A stretch of 37,951 nucleotides of DNA from Paraphysomonas bandaiensis. Taxonomy: Eukaryota > Chrysophyceae. Positions within the stretch are counted from its first letter, which is position 1; each line of letters opens with the position of its first letter. This document shows, piece by piece, positions 10,109 through 20,800 of this stretch. The DNA is taken from positions 1-37,951 of the forward strand of contig CBFFRP010000301.1 in NCBI GenBank assembly GCA_965644295.1. The letters are read 5' to 3'. Below the pieces are notes generated by a model that saw nothing but the letters and a program-made list of their open reading frames with translations, did not search any database and was not told the DNA's origin. The position numbers and the translations under genes were made by a program.

Positions 10109-10823
10109 ATGTATCAACAACATGATAATGATGATGTCATTATACCAGATCATCTTGCACGACCATTAGTCATTAGCTCTCATTTATTATTAATATCTGC
10201 AATTATTGGACTGATATATAAACGTTATGGTCTATTTATTGTATTAATTCTTGTATATGGAACATCTGTATGGCATTGGTATAAACCACGTTTTACTCGT
10301 ATTGCTAGATATATGGATTATATTGCAGTGTTTACTGCTATTGTATATGGTAGTTATGTTGCAAGTAGTTTAGAAACTATATATATATATATATGGTTTG
10401 GTGGTCTTGGGATAATAGGTGTTATATTTATTACAAATGAAGTAAGTATAGTTTGATATATATGTTGTCATATTGATAATCTTGTTCCAGACGATGTATT
10501 ATTATCAGACTAAACGCAAGCCTTATATGCCCTCTGCACACAAGAGCAATGAATCGACGAATGAATATGAAAACAAAATGAAAGAGACTAATAGTAGCGC
10601 CTCTAATGCTGACGTGGTGACTGACCCAGAACTATGCATAAGAGAGACTAACGAAACTGGTTCTTCCTGCTCTTGCCTCTCTCTTAATCCAACGGAGCCA
10701 TTCACTCCGGAAAGAGATATGGTTTACAAACGCGTAGTGGCAGTACACCTCTTTTGTGTGCATGTATTTGCTAATGCTTTGGCTCTCGTGGTCATTATAG
10801 GCGCCAGTAACGAGAAGATATAG
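10109..10823 (+). CDS. Multi-pass membrane protein, possibly CREST/PAQR-like
   Basis: Two exons (10109-10441 and 10491-10823) flank a 49-nt intron that starts GTAAGT and ends TTCCAG; the joined product has 221 residues. Hydrophobic segments lie at about 18-38, 41-57, 68-90, 92-109 and 192-214, with a long Ser/Thr/Asn-rich loop at about 122-190. Ser53-x2-His56 followed by Asp70-Tyr71 and GSYV, and two histidines (197, 202) in the last helix, resemble the Ser/His/Asp/His pattern of the CREST membrane-hydrolase superfamily (PAQR receptors, alkaline ceramidases). The loop length and the His-x4-His spacing are atypical, and only about five helices are visible. The family call is therefore tentative, while the gene and membrane nature are well supported. 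Confidence 0.75.
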
Positions 10824-10866
10824 ATGACAAATATAAATGTAGTTACTGCATTGATGAAATGTTTTC

Positions 10867-11479
10867 GTGGTTGAGCGAGAAATTACAGAATATGTGACGT
10901 ACCGAACCAGAATACAGCATTCTGTGAAGGTAACAGTTAATTTTAATGTTCCCGATATTGGTCTGTACACCTTCGCTTCTGAATTGTTTGACGACTACTA
11001 CGATTCATTTAGACAAACACAATCTGTAGACTTTTGCGAATATGTCACAAGACAAAAGGCTATGATGATAATATGATAATCCCTCAATGGTCACGTCCAA
11101 ATTAATTTTATATTATTCATTAACAAACTAACGCAATAATAACAATATACACATGAGCCTGTACGCATCTACCGCATGCTTATGTTCATCGATCACATTT
11201 CTCATGGATGCATGAATATCAACTCTTACGTACACAATAATATTTCACTTCTTCGTTCCTCCAGTGGAAAGAAATATGCTCCTTCTATCTTTAATAAGAG
11301 CTGATGCCTATCAGTACATGTACCAACGTAGCGAACCACATAGATCACGCGCAGATTTTGTTTCCGCCCTACCCGCGTTCACCTTCGCTAAGATTACGCA
11401 GGATTTCTCACAGTTATGCAAGACTCATCCTCTTTGTAATTACACGGAGTTTGTCGTGCCCATGAAAGCCTCATTATAG
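10867..11479 (+). CDS. Two hypothetical coding segments, possibly exons of one gene
   Basis: Open segments at about 10867-11076 (NVPDIGLYTFASELFDDYYD, DFCEYV) and about 11264-11479 (FVSALPAFTFAKITQDF, NYTEFVVP) share a loose pattern of aromatic residues followed by an acidic patch and EYV/EFV. The second begins just after a plausible acceptor (TTCCTCCAG at 11253-11261). The 190 bases between them are AT-rich and too long for the usual intron size here. No start codon or family could be fixed. Confidence 0.3.
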
Positions 11480-11850
11480 GCCTAGCGTGGTATTGGCCGC
11501 CCCCCCCCTTCCCTAGAAAATGCGCGGGGTTTCTCGTAATGTCATATGACTATGCAAGTATAGTTTAGAGTTTACATCTAGCTAGAGCTTGCTTGGCGCC
11601 GATACACAAAGAATACGCCGGAATTTTAATAAAAATCTATGCATTACTTGGTTTAATCATCACATCCTTATTATAAAATCCACTCTTCAATAAATCCGAA
11701 CCGAATGCTGCCAATCAATAAGTGACTTGAAATTATTGCAGTAATTTACAGAAAACCAACATGCTAATGGCTTATAAATTATAATTCAGCACCATTGTCG
11801 GCTCATCCCCTAACTGCCATACATTAGCCAGGCAGTGTATATAGTATTGC
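11480..11850. other. Intergenic spacer with a duplicated block
   Basis: Positions about 11713-11815 share sequence with 12176-12260, including ATCAATAAGTGACTTG and TTGTCGGCTCATCCCCTA. No gene was seen. Confidence 0.5.
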
Positions 11851-12170
11851 GTTTTTTGAGCCTTCTCCATGTTGCGTTGTAACGCACCAATAGCATTTCG
11901 CATCTCCTCAACGTTACGTTGGTGTTACTGAGGAGATGCGACATGATATTGGTGCGTTACAACATATTCGGTGTGTGTCTATTAAGGCGTGTAAGGCACT
12001 GATATATTCCGGTTTTTGAACCTCATCCATGTTGTGTTGTAACGCACCAATAGCATTTCGCACCTCCTCAACGTTACGTTGGTGTTACTGAGGAGATGCG
12101 ACATGATATTGGTGCGTTACAACATATTCGGTGTGTGTCTATTAAGGCGTGTAAGGCACTGATATATTCC
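11851..12170. repeat. Two tandem 160-bp units, each containing a 35-bp hairpin
   Basis: Units are 11851-12010 and 12011-12170. In unit 1, arms 11876-11910 and 11929-11963 pair with two mismatches around an 18-nt loop. In unit 2, arms are 12036-12070 and 12089-12123. On the minus strand part of each unit reads YISALHALIDTHR, similar to DINALHAAVDTQR in the ORF at 12402-12929, so the units look like decayed and folded copies of that coding sequence. Confidence 0.85.
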
Positions 12171-12267
12171 AAACAAAATCAATAAGTGACTTGCAATTGA
12201 TGCAGTAAGACATGCTTATTGATTATAATTCAGCATCGTTGTCGGCTCATCCCCTATTTACGGCACA

Positions 12268-12592
12268 CCCATATGATCACTATTGACACCTCGCTATATA
12301 GCAGTGCACATATTCGTAGCGTCTGTCCACAAGCATCAGATCAGCTGATTGCACTTGTGTTCACTATAGTGGCCAATCAATGTCAAGCGCATATGGCTTA
12401 TCTATGTGGGGTTAATGCTATTGCCGTCGGTGGAGGTAATAGCATTAACCCCACATAGAAAACTGATATGCGCTTGACATTGATTGACCACTATAGTGAA
12501 CACAAGTGCAATCAGCTGATCTGATGCTTGTGGACAGACGCTACGAATATGTGCACTGCTATATAGCGAGGTGTCCATAGTGATTATGTGGG
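12268..12592. repeat. Palindrome with 158-bp arms
   Basis: Arms are 12268-12425 and 12435-12592, centred at 12430, with about eight mismatches (about 95% identity). The right arm is the 3' part of the minus-strand ORF at 12402-12929. The left arm is its mirror copy, which explains the similar plus-strand frame at 12219-12458. Confidence 0.9.
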
Positions 12593-12929
12593 TTCGCTGT
12601 GTGTCTACTGCGGCATGTAAGGCATTGATGTCAGCATCTGATAGTCTTCGAAACATTCTCTCCATACACTCTCCTGCAATCTGCGGACCTCTATCTCCAT
12701 CTCTCTCATCTCCTCTCGCTCTACCTCTACGCATTCTTCTTCTCTTAAGTGGTGGGCTGCGTATAGTGTGACTCTGACTGGGAGGAACACACGCATGTCT
12801 CTGTCCAAGTGTCGAATCTATTGGCATACATGTGGATACTTCATAGTGACCCTTCAAGATACCAGGTTGAATTGAAGTCAAATCAATGACCTCCACAGCA
12901 ACAAACTTCATCGTATAGAGAGACTTCAT
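12402..12929 (-). CDS. Hypothetical 175-residue basic protein, repeat-associated
   Basis: The ATG at 12929 opens a frame of 175 codons. It has a basic central stretch (PPLKRRRMRRGRARGDERD) and a C-terminal part containing DINALHAAVDTQ and SVCPQASDQLIALVF. The last third is encoded by the palindrome's right arm. Pieces of its coding sequence recur in the 160-bp tandem units to the left, so it may belong to a repeat or a mobile element rather than a host gene. An alternative frame at 12605-12808 also looks peptide-like (EREEMREMEIEVRRLQ), so the true frame is uncertain. Confidence 0.35.
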   Translation of the reverse strand: MKSLYTMKFVAVEVIDLTSIQPGILKGHYEVSTCMPIDSTLGQRHACVPPSQSHTIRSPPLKRRRMRRGRARGDERDGDRGPQIAGECMERMFRRLSDADINALHAAVDTQRTHIITMDTSLYSSAHIRSVCPQASDQLIALVFTIVVNQCQAHISFLCGVNAITSTDGNSINPT

Positions 12930-13002
12930 CTAAAGAAGTATATATACGCTTCTGTCCAAGACCACCCCACTTCACACTCAGTCAACGGACACTGCTGTAC
13001 AC

Positions 13003-13341
13003 ACATACATACATACATACATACATACATACATACATACATACATACATACATACATACATACATACATACATACATACATACGTACATACATACATAC
13101 ATACGTACGTACATACATACATACATACATACATACATACATACATACGTACATACATACATACATACATACATACATACATGATGCATACATACATACA
13201 TACATACATACATACATACATACATACATACATACATACATACATACATACATACATACATACATACATACATACATACATACATACATACGTACATACA
13301 TACTGTACATACATACATACATACATACATACATACATACA
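13003..13341. repeat. Second (CATA)n microsatellite
   Basis: About 340 bp of CATA repeats with variant CGTA units and one ATGATGCATA interruption near 13181. Confidence 0.97.
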
Positions 13342-13521
13342 TGTCCTCGCTCATACGCCCTTCACACTTCCCTGGTACAGATATCAATCCACTATAGTCA
13401 GTTATACATAGACATATTTGCGTATGGCATAACACGCAACTCAGATGAGATATTAAAAGATAAGTTATATATATATACTTATAACTCCTAAGTACATTAT
13501 AAGGAATACAAGTAACAGACA

Positions 13522-15271
13522 ATGTCAGAGAAAAACATTTTTCTAGGGGGAGACCTGACCGTTCATGTGATCCAGGGGACCATGATATCCGGCACAGGGA
13601 AAGTGTTTGGGAAAGGAAGATATACATCTTATCTTCGTGTTTTATGTGGTAATCGTGAAGTTGGTCGTTCCTGTGTTGAGAATGGTATCATTAATTACAA
13701 CGGTCGAGAGTCTCACTGGGGAGGATTTGATTCTAATTTCAGGATTATGAGAATAGCTCCGAGTATGAAGCCTGTTGTTCGACTTGTTGTGTATCATTGT
13801 GACAGAAATGATGAGAATTCTCCTTTGGGTGAAGCTACACTCAATCTAAAATCTTGCACTGGGGAAGATACTAGTCTTGATCTTCCTATAAAAGTCTGCA
13901 GTGGAACAGGTGAAGGGGATATTGTTGGCACTCTGTCAATAAAGGCCAACTTTTCGTCTAATTGTACAAGATATCTGAGCAGTAACGAAACACTGTCATT
14001 GGATAATAGAAAAGTATACTCAATCGGAATCGGATGGGACGATAGCTTCTCCGTGCCGAACATTGGTGATGCAGACTTTGGTGCTTCATTGGTAGCTTTT
14101 GATAAAGAGGGAAATTATATTGATGCTGCGTGTGAATTAAAACCAGTTAGTGACGTGGTAGCGTGCACATTTAAGAGGGTACCTGTGTGCGATGATGAAG
14201 GGTATGTCACTGACAAAATGGAATTGTCGTTCTCTTTGGCTTTAGCTGACTCCAATGTATCTGCATTTTTCGTTGTTCTCTATTCGTTTCCTGAGTTCTC
14301 GTCGTTATTGGCACTGAAGAACTTTTACTGTCGCATTAAGGAGAACAAGTCAAGTATTGAACTGGGAAGGTATTGTGTGAATATTGAGAATCCAGCTACT
14401 GCTTGCGTTCTCCTTCGCGTGGCTAGACAGATAAGCACAGAAGAGCCCCAGGTTGGTGAATTCTTTAAGCAAATTATTTTCGTAACTATTACTCAAGGTT
14501 TTGCAGTCATGGAACGCCTGCACATATCGTGATTTAATGTATGATTGCCATGGACATGGTTACATAATCCCTTCTCTTCGAAACCGTTTATCTGATATTT
14601 TTCCTGGAATCGAAGGAAGAAAGAGTGATAGAATTGGAATGTTGCAGAAAGATGAGTCTATTTTGATAGAGGATTTTATGGAATCAGATAGTATTAGCGA
14701 TGCTGAGCTTTCCATTGGGCTGAAATTGAACGGAGTTTCAACTGAGCATGACTTCTCGTGTATAGCCCTCGATACTGACTTTAATCTTGTTGATTCTGTA
14801 ACCAAAAGTAATCCTGAATCACAAACAGGTGCTCTCCAGCATGGTGGTGAGATATCTGCAGAAAGAGATGCTAATGATGATGATATGCTTCTGCATATCA
14901 AGTTGAAAAATGCAAGTGATATCACTACTTATATGGGATTTTATGTCACCTCTCATGCTGGCCCCTTTCCTGCCAGTATCGAACAATGTGATGCTCATTT
15001 TTTTGACAGCAATACGAAAAGAAATCTGTGTACGTTTTCTCTCAATGGAAATGAAGTCTTCAGTAAATCATCTGTTCTTGTGTGTCTAATGTACAAAGTT
15101 GAATCAAAGTGGTATTTTCTCAACGCAGGCGTTGGCTGTGCTGACGTTGAAGTGAACTCACTCAACAATCATTTTAAAGAGCTCGATGGCGAGAAACAGT
15201 ACATTCAGCGACAAGTTCGTATTAACACCCATAATTCAACTATGATGAAGCGATATGGAAATGCAACGTAG
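13522..15271 (+). CDS. C2-TerD-TerD domain protein
   Basis: Two exons, 13522-14451 and 14507-15271, encode 564 residues. The intron is taken as 14452-14506 (55 nt, GTTGGT to TTTTGCAG). It joins the frames and places the conserved SW of the first TerD domain shortly after LLRVARQ. Residues about 8-150 look like a C2 domain (LTVHVIQG, SYLRVLCG, LVVYHCDRND, GTLSIKANF). Residues about 165-335 are a TerD-like fold (GIGWDDSF, FGASLVAFDKEGNYID). Residues about 375-540 are a second TerD fold (LVDSVTKSN, GALQHGGEI, acidic NDDDML, FLNAGVG). In bacteria TerD proteins bind calcium and belong to the tellurite/stress systems; C2 domains bind membrane lipids. The role here is unknown. A TATA-like run at 13466-13478 lies 44-56 bases upstream of the ATG. 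Confidence 0.85.
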
Positions 15272-16089
15272 TGGACGACGTTATTATGTTTTGCTAACAT
15301 GATCTGACAGTGCTATACGAGTTGCTGGTGAATGGGAATGTGTTTATCTTTGATGCATTTCTCAGTCCTATCCACTCGTAGAAAAACAAATACAGTAATA
15401 AGGCACGCATTTTAAGTTTCATTGCTTTTATTACTTTCTTTAAAATTGGAATGATAACTGTGGTGAAGTACCCTTTTGCATATTAAATGTACTGATGATA
15501 ATCTGAGGTATAAGAAAATACACTTAAAAAATAAGGAGTATACTATCTTGTTACTTGTTTTACATATATCAGAAACCCTCTAAGAAAAAGATCGCTGTTA
15601 AGACAGTGTCAAGTAACTTAAAACAATGACATGCAAGGAATAACATACATATAGAATGGTACGCATCCACAAAATGAACCAAGTCCATTATATATCACGC
15701 ACCACACCGCATGCATTCTTGCATACACCGTGTGTACTCACACGTATATTATGACATAATAAACAAAACTGAATAACTGCGCATAAAACTGAAACTAACA
15801 TATAGCATAAAACTTATTGCATCTTTACTCTCTCCATATATTCCTCTTTAAGCCAGATACTTGCCATAATAGCCACATACCTTAGCGGCATCATCATGCA
15901 TAGCATCTGTACTATGCTCTTTACTGGTCCTAACTCCTGCTCATCTCCGTATTCAGAGCACCATTATGCATATACATTCATAGTTCTGCACTATTTGCTA
16001 CTATATAAAACCCCAGAGCTACACTTTACATATTTTCACCATCGAAACTTGTCTAAATTTGACAATAGTGTAAAGTGTTGGCTCGGAAA
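15272..16089. other. AT-rich intergenic region
   Basis: No protein-like frame, RNA gene or repeat was recognised. The small open frame at 15896-16096 has no features. Confidence 0.4.
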
Positions 16090-16935
16090 CTTTTGACCCC
16101 TCAACAAAGTAGGTGTACTGGGGAATAATTACCGGAGGTATTTCCCCGGGAAACTAACGTGAGCCGCATATATAGTCAGCAGATATTGTTCTCTGCCCAC
16201 TCATAGCCGAATACTAGTGTGGTACAAGGGACACTAATTAGTGTCACTTATGTAGACGTCTTTGGGTCTTGACGAATAACCAGGCATCCGGGAATGGGCC
16301 CACCTCAAGGGCATCCAGGGTATTGGGCTGCATACTGGATAAAAGCATCCGGGATGTTCATCTTAAGGACAGAGATTCGGATACCCACCCGACACCAAAA
16401 GTACTCCAGCTACTCCAGGCGACATCCACCCCACGAACTACACTCTCTGCAAGAGCCCAGACCCGACAGAGGCAAGCGCAACCACTCCGGAAACAACTTC
16501 TCCTTACTTGTAGCCGAAACCCCACCTCAACAACCAGCACCATCTCCACCACCGACTTGCACTCTCATATACAACTCGCCTCACCCACCCCCCACATAAT
16601 CCATGGCACAGGCCCGCCAGACACATTGCCCAAAGGTAGACCCCCCGACTAACCTCACTACAAGGGACGGTTGCACCATGGTGCTCGCAGCGATGCACAA
16701 GCAGTCCCGAGACGGTTGCCCGCCACTAGTAGTATATAGCAAATCTAGTTATTAGCTAGTCTATAGACATAAACTAGTTTCTGTACGCAACCGTACTCAT
16801 GTAATAATCAGACTTTCATATATATAAGGACAGAGAGAGCGAAATAGGTTGCACCTTGGTGCTTGTGGTGACGCACAAGTAGCTTTCGTAGCGCATAATA
16901 GTAGAATATCAGAGTAAAGCACTAGTTAGTTAAAT
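16090..16935 (+). mobile_element. Interspersed repeat copy A, interrupted by a 450-bp insertion
   Basis: The outer parts (about 16090-16375 and 16837-16935) match the reverse complement of 35560-35975 in order: CTCAACAAAGT, CTAACGTGAGCCGCA, GTAGACGTCTTTGGG, GGCATCCGGGAATGGGC, TATTGGGCTGC, TTGCACCTTGGTGCTTG. The middle (16376-16825) is absent from the other copy and is flanked by an 11-base direct repeat, AAGGACAGAGA. The inserted segment itself carries another version of the GCACCATGGTGC module (16673-16735). No protein-coding domain is visible, so the element class is unknown. Confidence 0.75.
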
Positions 16936-17816
16936 TATTTTTGCTACATTAGTTCTGAACTCCAATACGCCTATATTGCAAATAGCAAATAGTCAGACCT
17001 TCACTACTACAGTTCTATCTTTGAGGAACATACGTGTTCCGACTGTGACGGTAATATTCAGTATATTAGTGTTCACTTCAATGTTGGAAATTGCTCATTC
17101 TTAACTAGATCTCAGAGAAAATTTGTCGTTAGACAAGATAGATTAATTTATATTGTATACACAAACTTGTGACAAACAACCCAATCTTATTTTTTTCCAC
17201 GCATAATCTCCTTCATATGTGAACTGTGAACCTCTCGTTACTAGCCATATCTTTATAGATCAAACTATTTCAGTTTCTCAATATCATCACAGCATTTGTA
17301 CATCACAATATTTCACTGTTTTCTCGTACATTGTCTTCAAGTGACTAGAATGTACTAGAATATTATTCATATTCTAATAATCAAACATCAATTGTATTGC
17401 TTCACTGTTGGAGTAGTGTCTACCTACACAACGACGAAATATACAAAAATGCGTCCCAAAAATATTGCTTTGTGATTGATGATTTAGGATGCAGTCAATG
17501 CATGGGTGGGACAAAGTTCTATAAATAACCAATACCGAACATCACTCTCGCCTCTTGCAAGATGTAAAATGTAACACAATACAATATATGGTTCTAATTG
17601 GCTTAAAAGTACGAATATCAAACTTTATTACGAAATCGATAACATTAGAGATATTACTTTGCGAGTCTAATACAATGTTGCGTTACCGATACTCATTCAA
17701 CAAATGCATTATAGATGTCGCAGCTCCTACACGGACACGACTGTTGGCAATAAAATTATATGATAATAGAATGGGTGCATATGCCTAACACATGGCATAC
17801 ATGCATGTGTTCTGCT
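16936..17816. other. Intergenic region downstream of the kinase gene
   Basis: AT-rich sequence without recognisable genes or repeats. The frame at 17555-17788 has no features. Confidence 0.4.
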
Positions 17817-20800
17817 TTATAGCAATGGGAGAAGATCGACGCCATGGTCTGAAAGTGATGTCTTGTAGTGCATAAAACTCAGCACACGATCTTTACCACT
17901 GGAGTCGTTACAATCAATGGAATCCATACGTAGTATGTAAAACATTGGACTTAAAATTGCATCATGCATCGAACACCTACGTAAAAGAAACCAGTTAGTA
18001 CCAATCAACCCAGTTTACATGCAATCGGGACCTCTGTGCAGGATCAAGATGAACCATTGAAGTTAAAAGGTCGGTTGCACCCTCGCCTAGTCGTTCCAGT
18101 TGATCCCTCACACTTATCATACGCGTTACGAGATAAGAAGTAAAATTGTCATGCATACCGGACAATAACGCCACTTGATCCAGACTCAAGAGACCACAAA
18201 GCGCAATCGCCCTCAAATTGACGAATACATTCGCTCTTCGCTTTTGTAATGCGGCCTCTCTCCGTACAACGACCTAAGCATTCGGTGACTGCACACCACA
18301 CGGGATTGTCTGGTGAAAAGGGGCATATGTCATTGTCAGATATAGAGCTATCATCATGGGCTGTCGATGGAAATCCAAAGAGGACAAAGTATCGATACAG
18401 CGTATCATAAAGAACATCACCAATACCAACAGACGTATCAGCATCATCGCCTGATTCTAGGGACTCCATAACTTCTCGAATGACAGCATATGGACTTGAT
18501 GAGTCACTTGTCATCCAAATCTTACGCAGTTTCTTCTGTAGATATGCAGGACATCTGATCGACTTGAGATGTTCTTCATATGGCTCTTCCCCAGTAAGCA
18601 GGTGGAAATAGGATAACCCTAAACAAAACGTATCAGCAGAATATGCTTCTCTGGCGTGAGACCCGAGAAAAAGGTACTCCGGTGGAGTGTTCTCCAGTGT
18701 TGTAAACTATAGGACAGAAAATAAAACCCATAACCAACATACATGCAAAAGAGATAACCTGTTGAACCCCAATAGGACTACCCAGTGAATCGACTCCAAT
18801 GATACTTGTCCCAAAGTCAGCCAGTTTTACCACATCAGGGCGATCAACATTATCCGCTGTTCCAATAGAAATATTAAAAATACTATCCCCAAACCCAAAA
18901 TGTAGCGTTGTACACAAGTCTGTTGAGCCAGACTTCGAAACAATATCTGCTGCATTGCTTGATACTGATAGGCGATCAGTACAAAAAAAGTTTAGTAGTT
19001 TGATATCGTAATGGCGCATCGCAATTCGCTCTCTACAAGCGTATAATGAAAAACACATCTGAAAGAGTATATTCCGAATTAAAGATGCCTCGAGTGACCC
19101 CCGCTTACGAACCATCTCCTCCAGATCGCCGCCAGAACAATATTCCATTCGAATATACTGATACCTACCAGTCCTAAGCTTCTGTGCTTCTTTACTCACA
19201 TTAGTAGTCGATCTGGTGTTAGGGGCGATACATGTTGAGGACTTCTGAGTAGATGTCACACTTTTCCAAATGTTTTTAGACGGAGGGTATTTAGACTCAA
19301 AAATCGAATATATCTGGATTAGATTGGGACAAATATTGAGCGAAACAAGGGCAGAGGAAAGCATCGAAATTTCTAATTCTTGTGTGATAGCTTCTTCCAT
19401 ACCCCTCTCCTGCAAATCATTAATATCCATGACACTGACAGCTTCGTGTCGGGCCTGCGACATCGCACTTGGCGTTGTTTTCTGGACGCGAAATACATCT
19501 TTGCATGCACCTTGACTCAAAAACACACCACTGCTATATGCAGTCATGAACTTTACCCATCCTGCGCGGTCAAGTACATTACACTTTCCCGAGTAACTCA
19601 ATTCACGGGCTCGACACTTATAATACTCCAATGCCCAAGCTTTACTCACACTGGCATACAGCATACACTCTTCCGGCAGAAGGAAAGCCAACACACAAGA
19701 CACAACACTCGGGTTATTCCAATCAGTCGTATTGGCATCGAGAATCTTCGAGTCATCATCAGTTATGTCCTCATCCGGATATCTTCCGCACCGGTGGTCG
19801 CTGTCATCAATGTGCAACTCGCGTAATTCAGCATTTGTTGATTCTATCTGTGTAGCAAGGTCCATATATACATTGTCATCATCGAATGCGCTATTATACT
19901 GGAGTTCCCGAGCTTCAGTACACGTGCCGAGTTCACTGTCCTGTGAGATATCCATAGAAGTGAGAAGTACTCTGCAAACCTTATCGTCTTCAACATAATG
20001 CTCACTGTGGGTATCTTCATCATCAACACCTTCTATTCCATCAGCCATTATTTTACTATCATCTGTAGAAAATATCTGACAATGCGACATAATCCTATTA
20101 GGGTCACTATTTTCACCGAACACAGTGCTGAAGGGCTCTTCACATGTAATAATTGAATCCACTGAATACTCCCGCGAGTCCTTCGCAGCGGTAGAAGCGG
20201 CCCAGGTGAGCGGATGCTTGGGTAGATAATAGCATACGCAGTGTCTGTGAGGAAGAAGTTCTGACTTTGAAACCAGGTAACCACCCGTGCTTGTTCTATA
20301 GGAGGACCAGCACGATCCCAGAGAAATGGTTCTTACAGATTTGTCTTTGGGAAGGTATAGGCGTAACTCAAGACCACCATTAGTCCTCAGACTTACACCC
20401 ACGACGCGTTTATCGTAAGATGATGGAGCTGATACGACAGGTACATTGTTATCAAAGCAATTCTCATACACCCCGCCAATGATAACGCCTCTGAATGTCA
20501 TTTCGGTGACAGGACTTGATACACTGGCAACTACAGACTGTCTATCGTCGTACTTATAATCGAAGCTCTGCACCATCGTAGCAGATGCATCGAATGCATC
20601 ATCATCATCACTACTAACGTCGTTACATTTCGATAAATGGCTACTATTGAACCCAAGAGATTCTATACTGGACTTACGGTGAGCAGGTTTAGATTTCTTG
20701 AGACGCTTTGACCTAACAGAGCCTGGTGAGGGAAACTTAAGGTGTCCTACTCTGCCAGATGACATCCTCTTCAACATTGCCTTTTTCTTCTTCGCTTTTA

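Noticed and set aside
12219-12458. Plus-strand 79-residue frame
   Set aside because: It is the mirror image of the minus-strand ORF made by the palindrome.
12926-13627. 233-residue reverse frame through the second CATA array
   Set aside because: Most of it is microsatellite, and it overlaps the start of the C2-TerD gene on the other strand.
14482-14506. 25-nt intron (GTAACT...TTTTGCAG) in the C2-TerD gene
   Set aside because: It would restore the frame, but the 55-nt alternative at 14452-14506 uses the same acceptor, fits the size of the other introns and brings the conserved Trp closer to its TerD partners. RNA data would decide.
16269-16652. 127-residue Thr/Ser/Pro frame
   Set aside because: It crosses the border between the repeat and its nested insertion and has no domain, so it is composition-driven.
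17962-18018. Kinase gene ending early at TGA 17962-17964 using a 42-nt intron (17977-18018)
   Set aside because: The 55-nt intron 17977-18031 gives DPAQRCSMHDAILSPMF, a normal end of a kinase domain, and the exon sum is an exact multiple of three.
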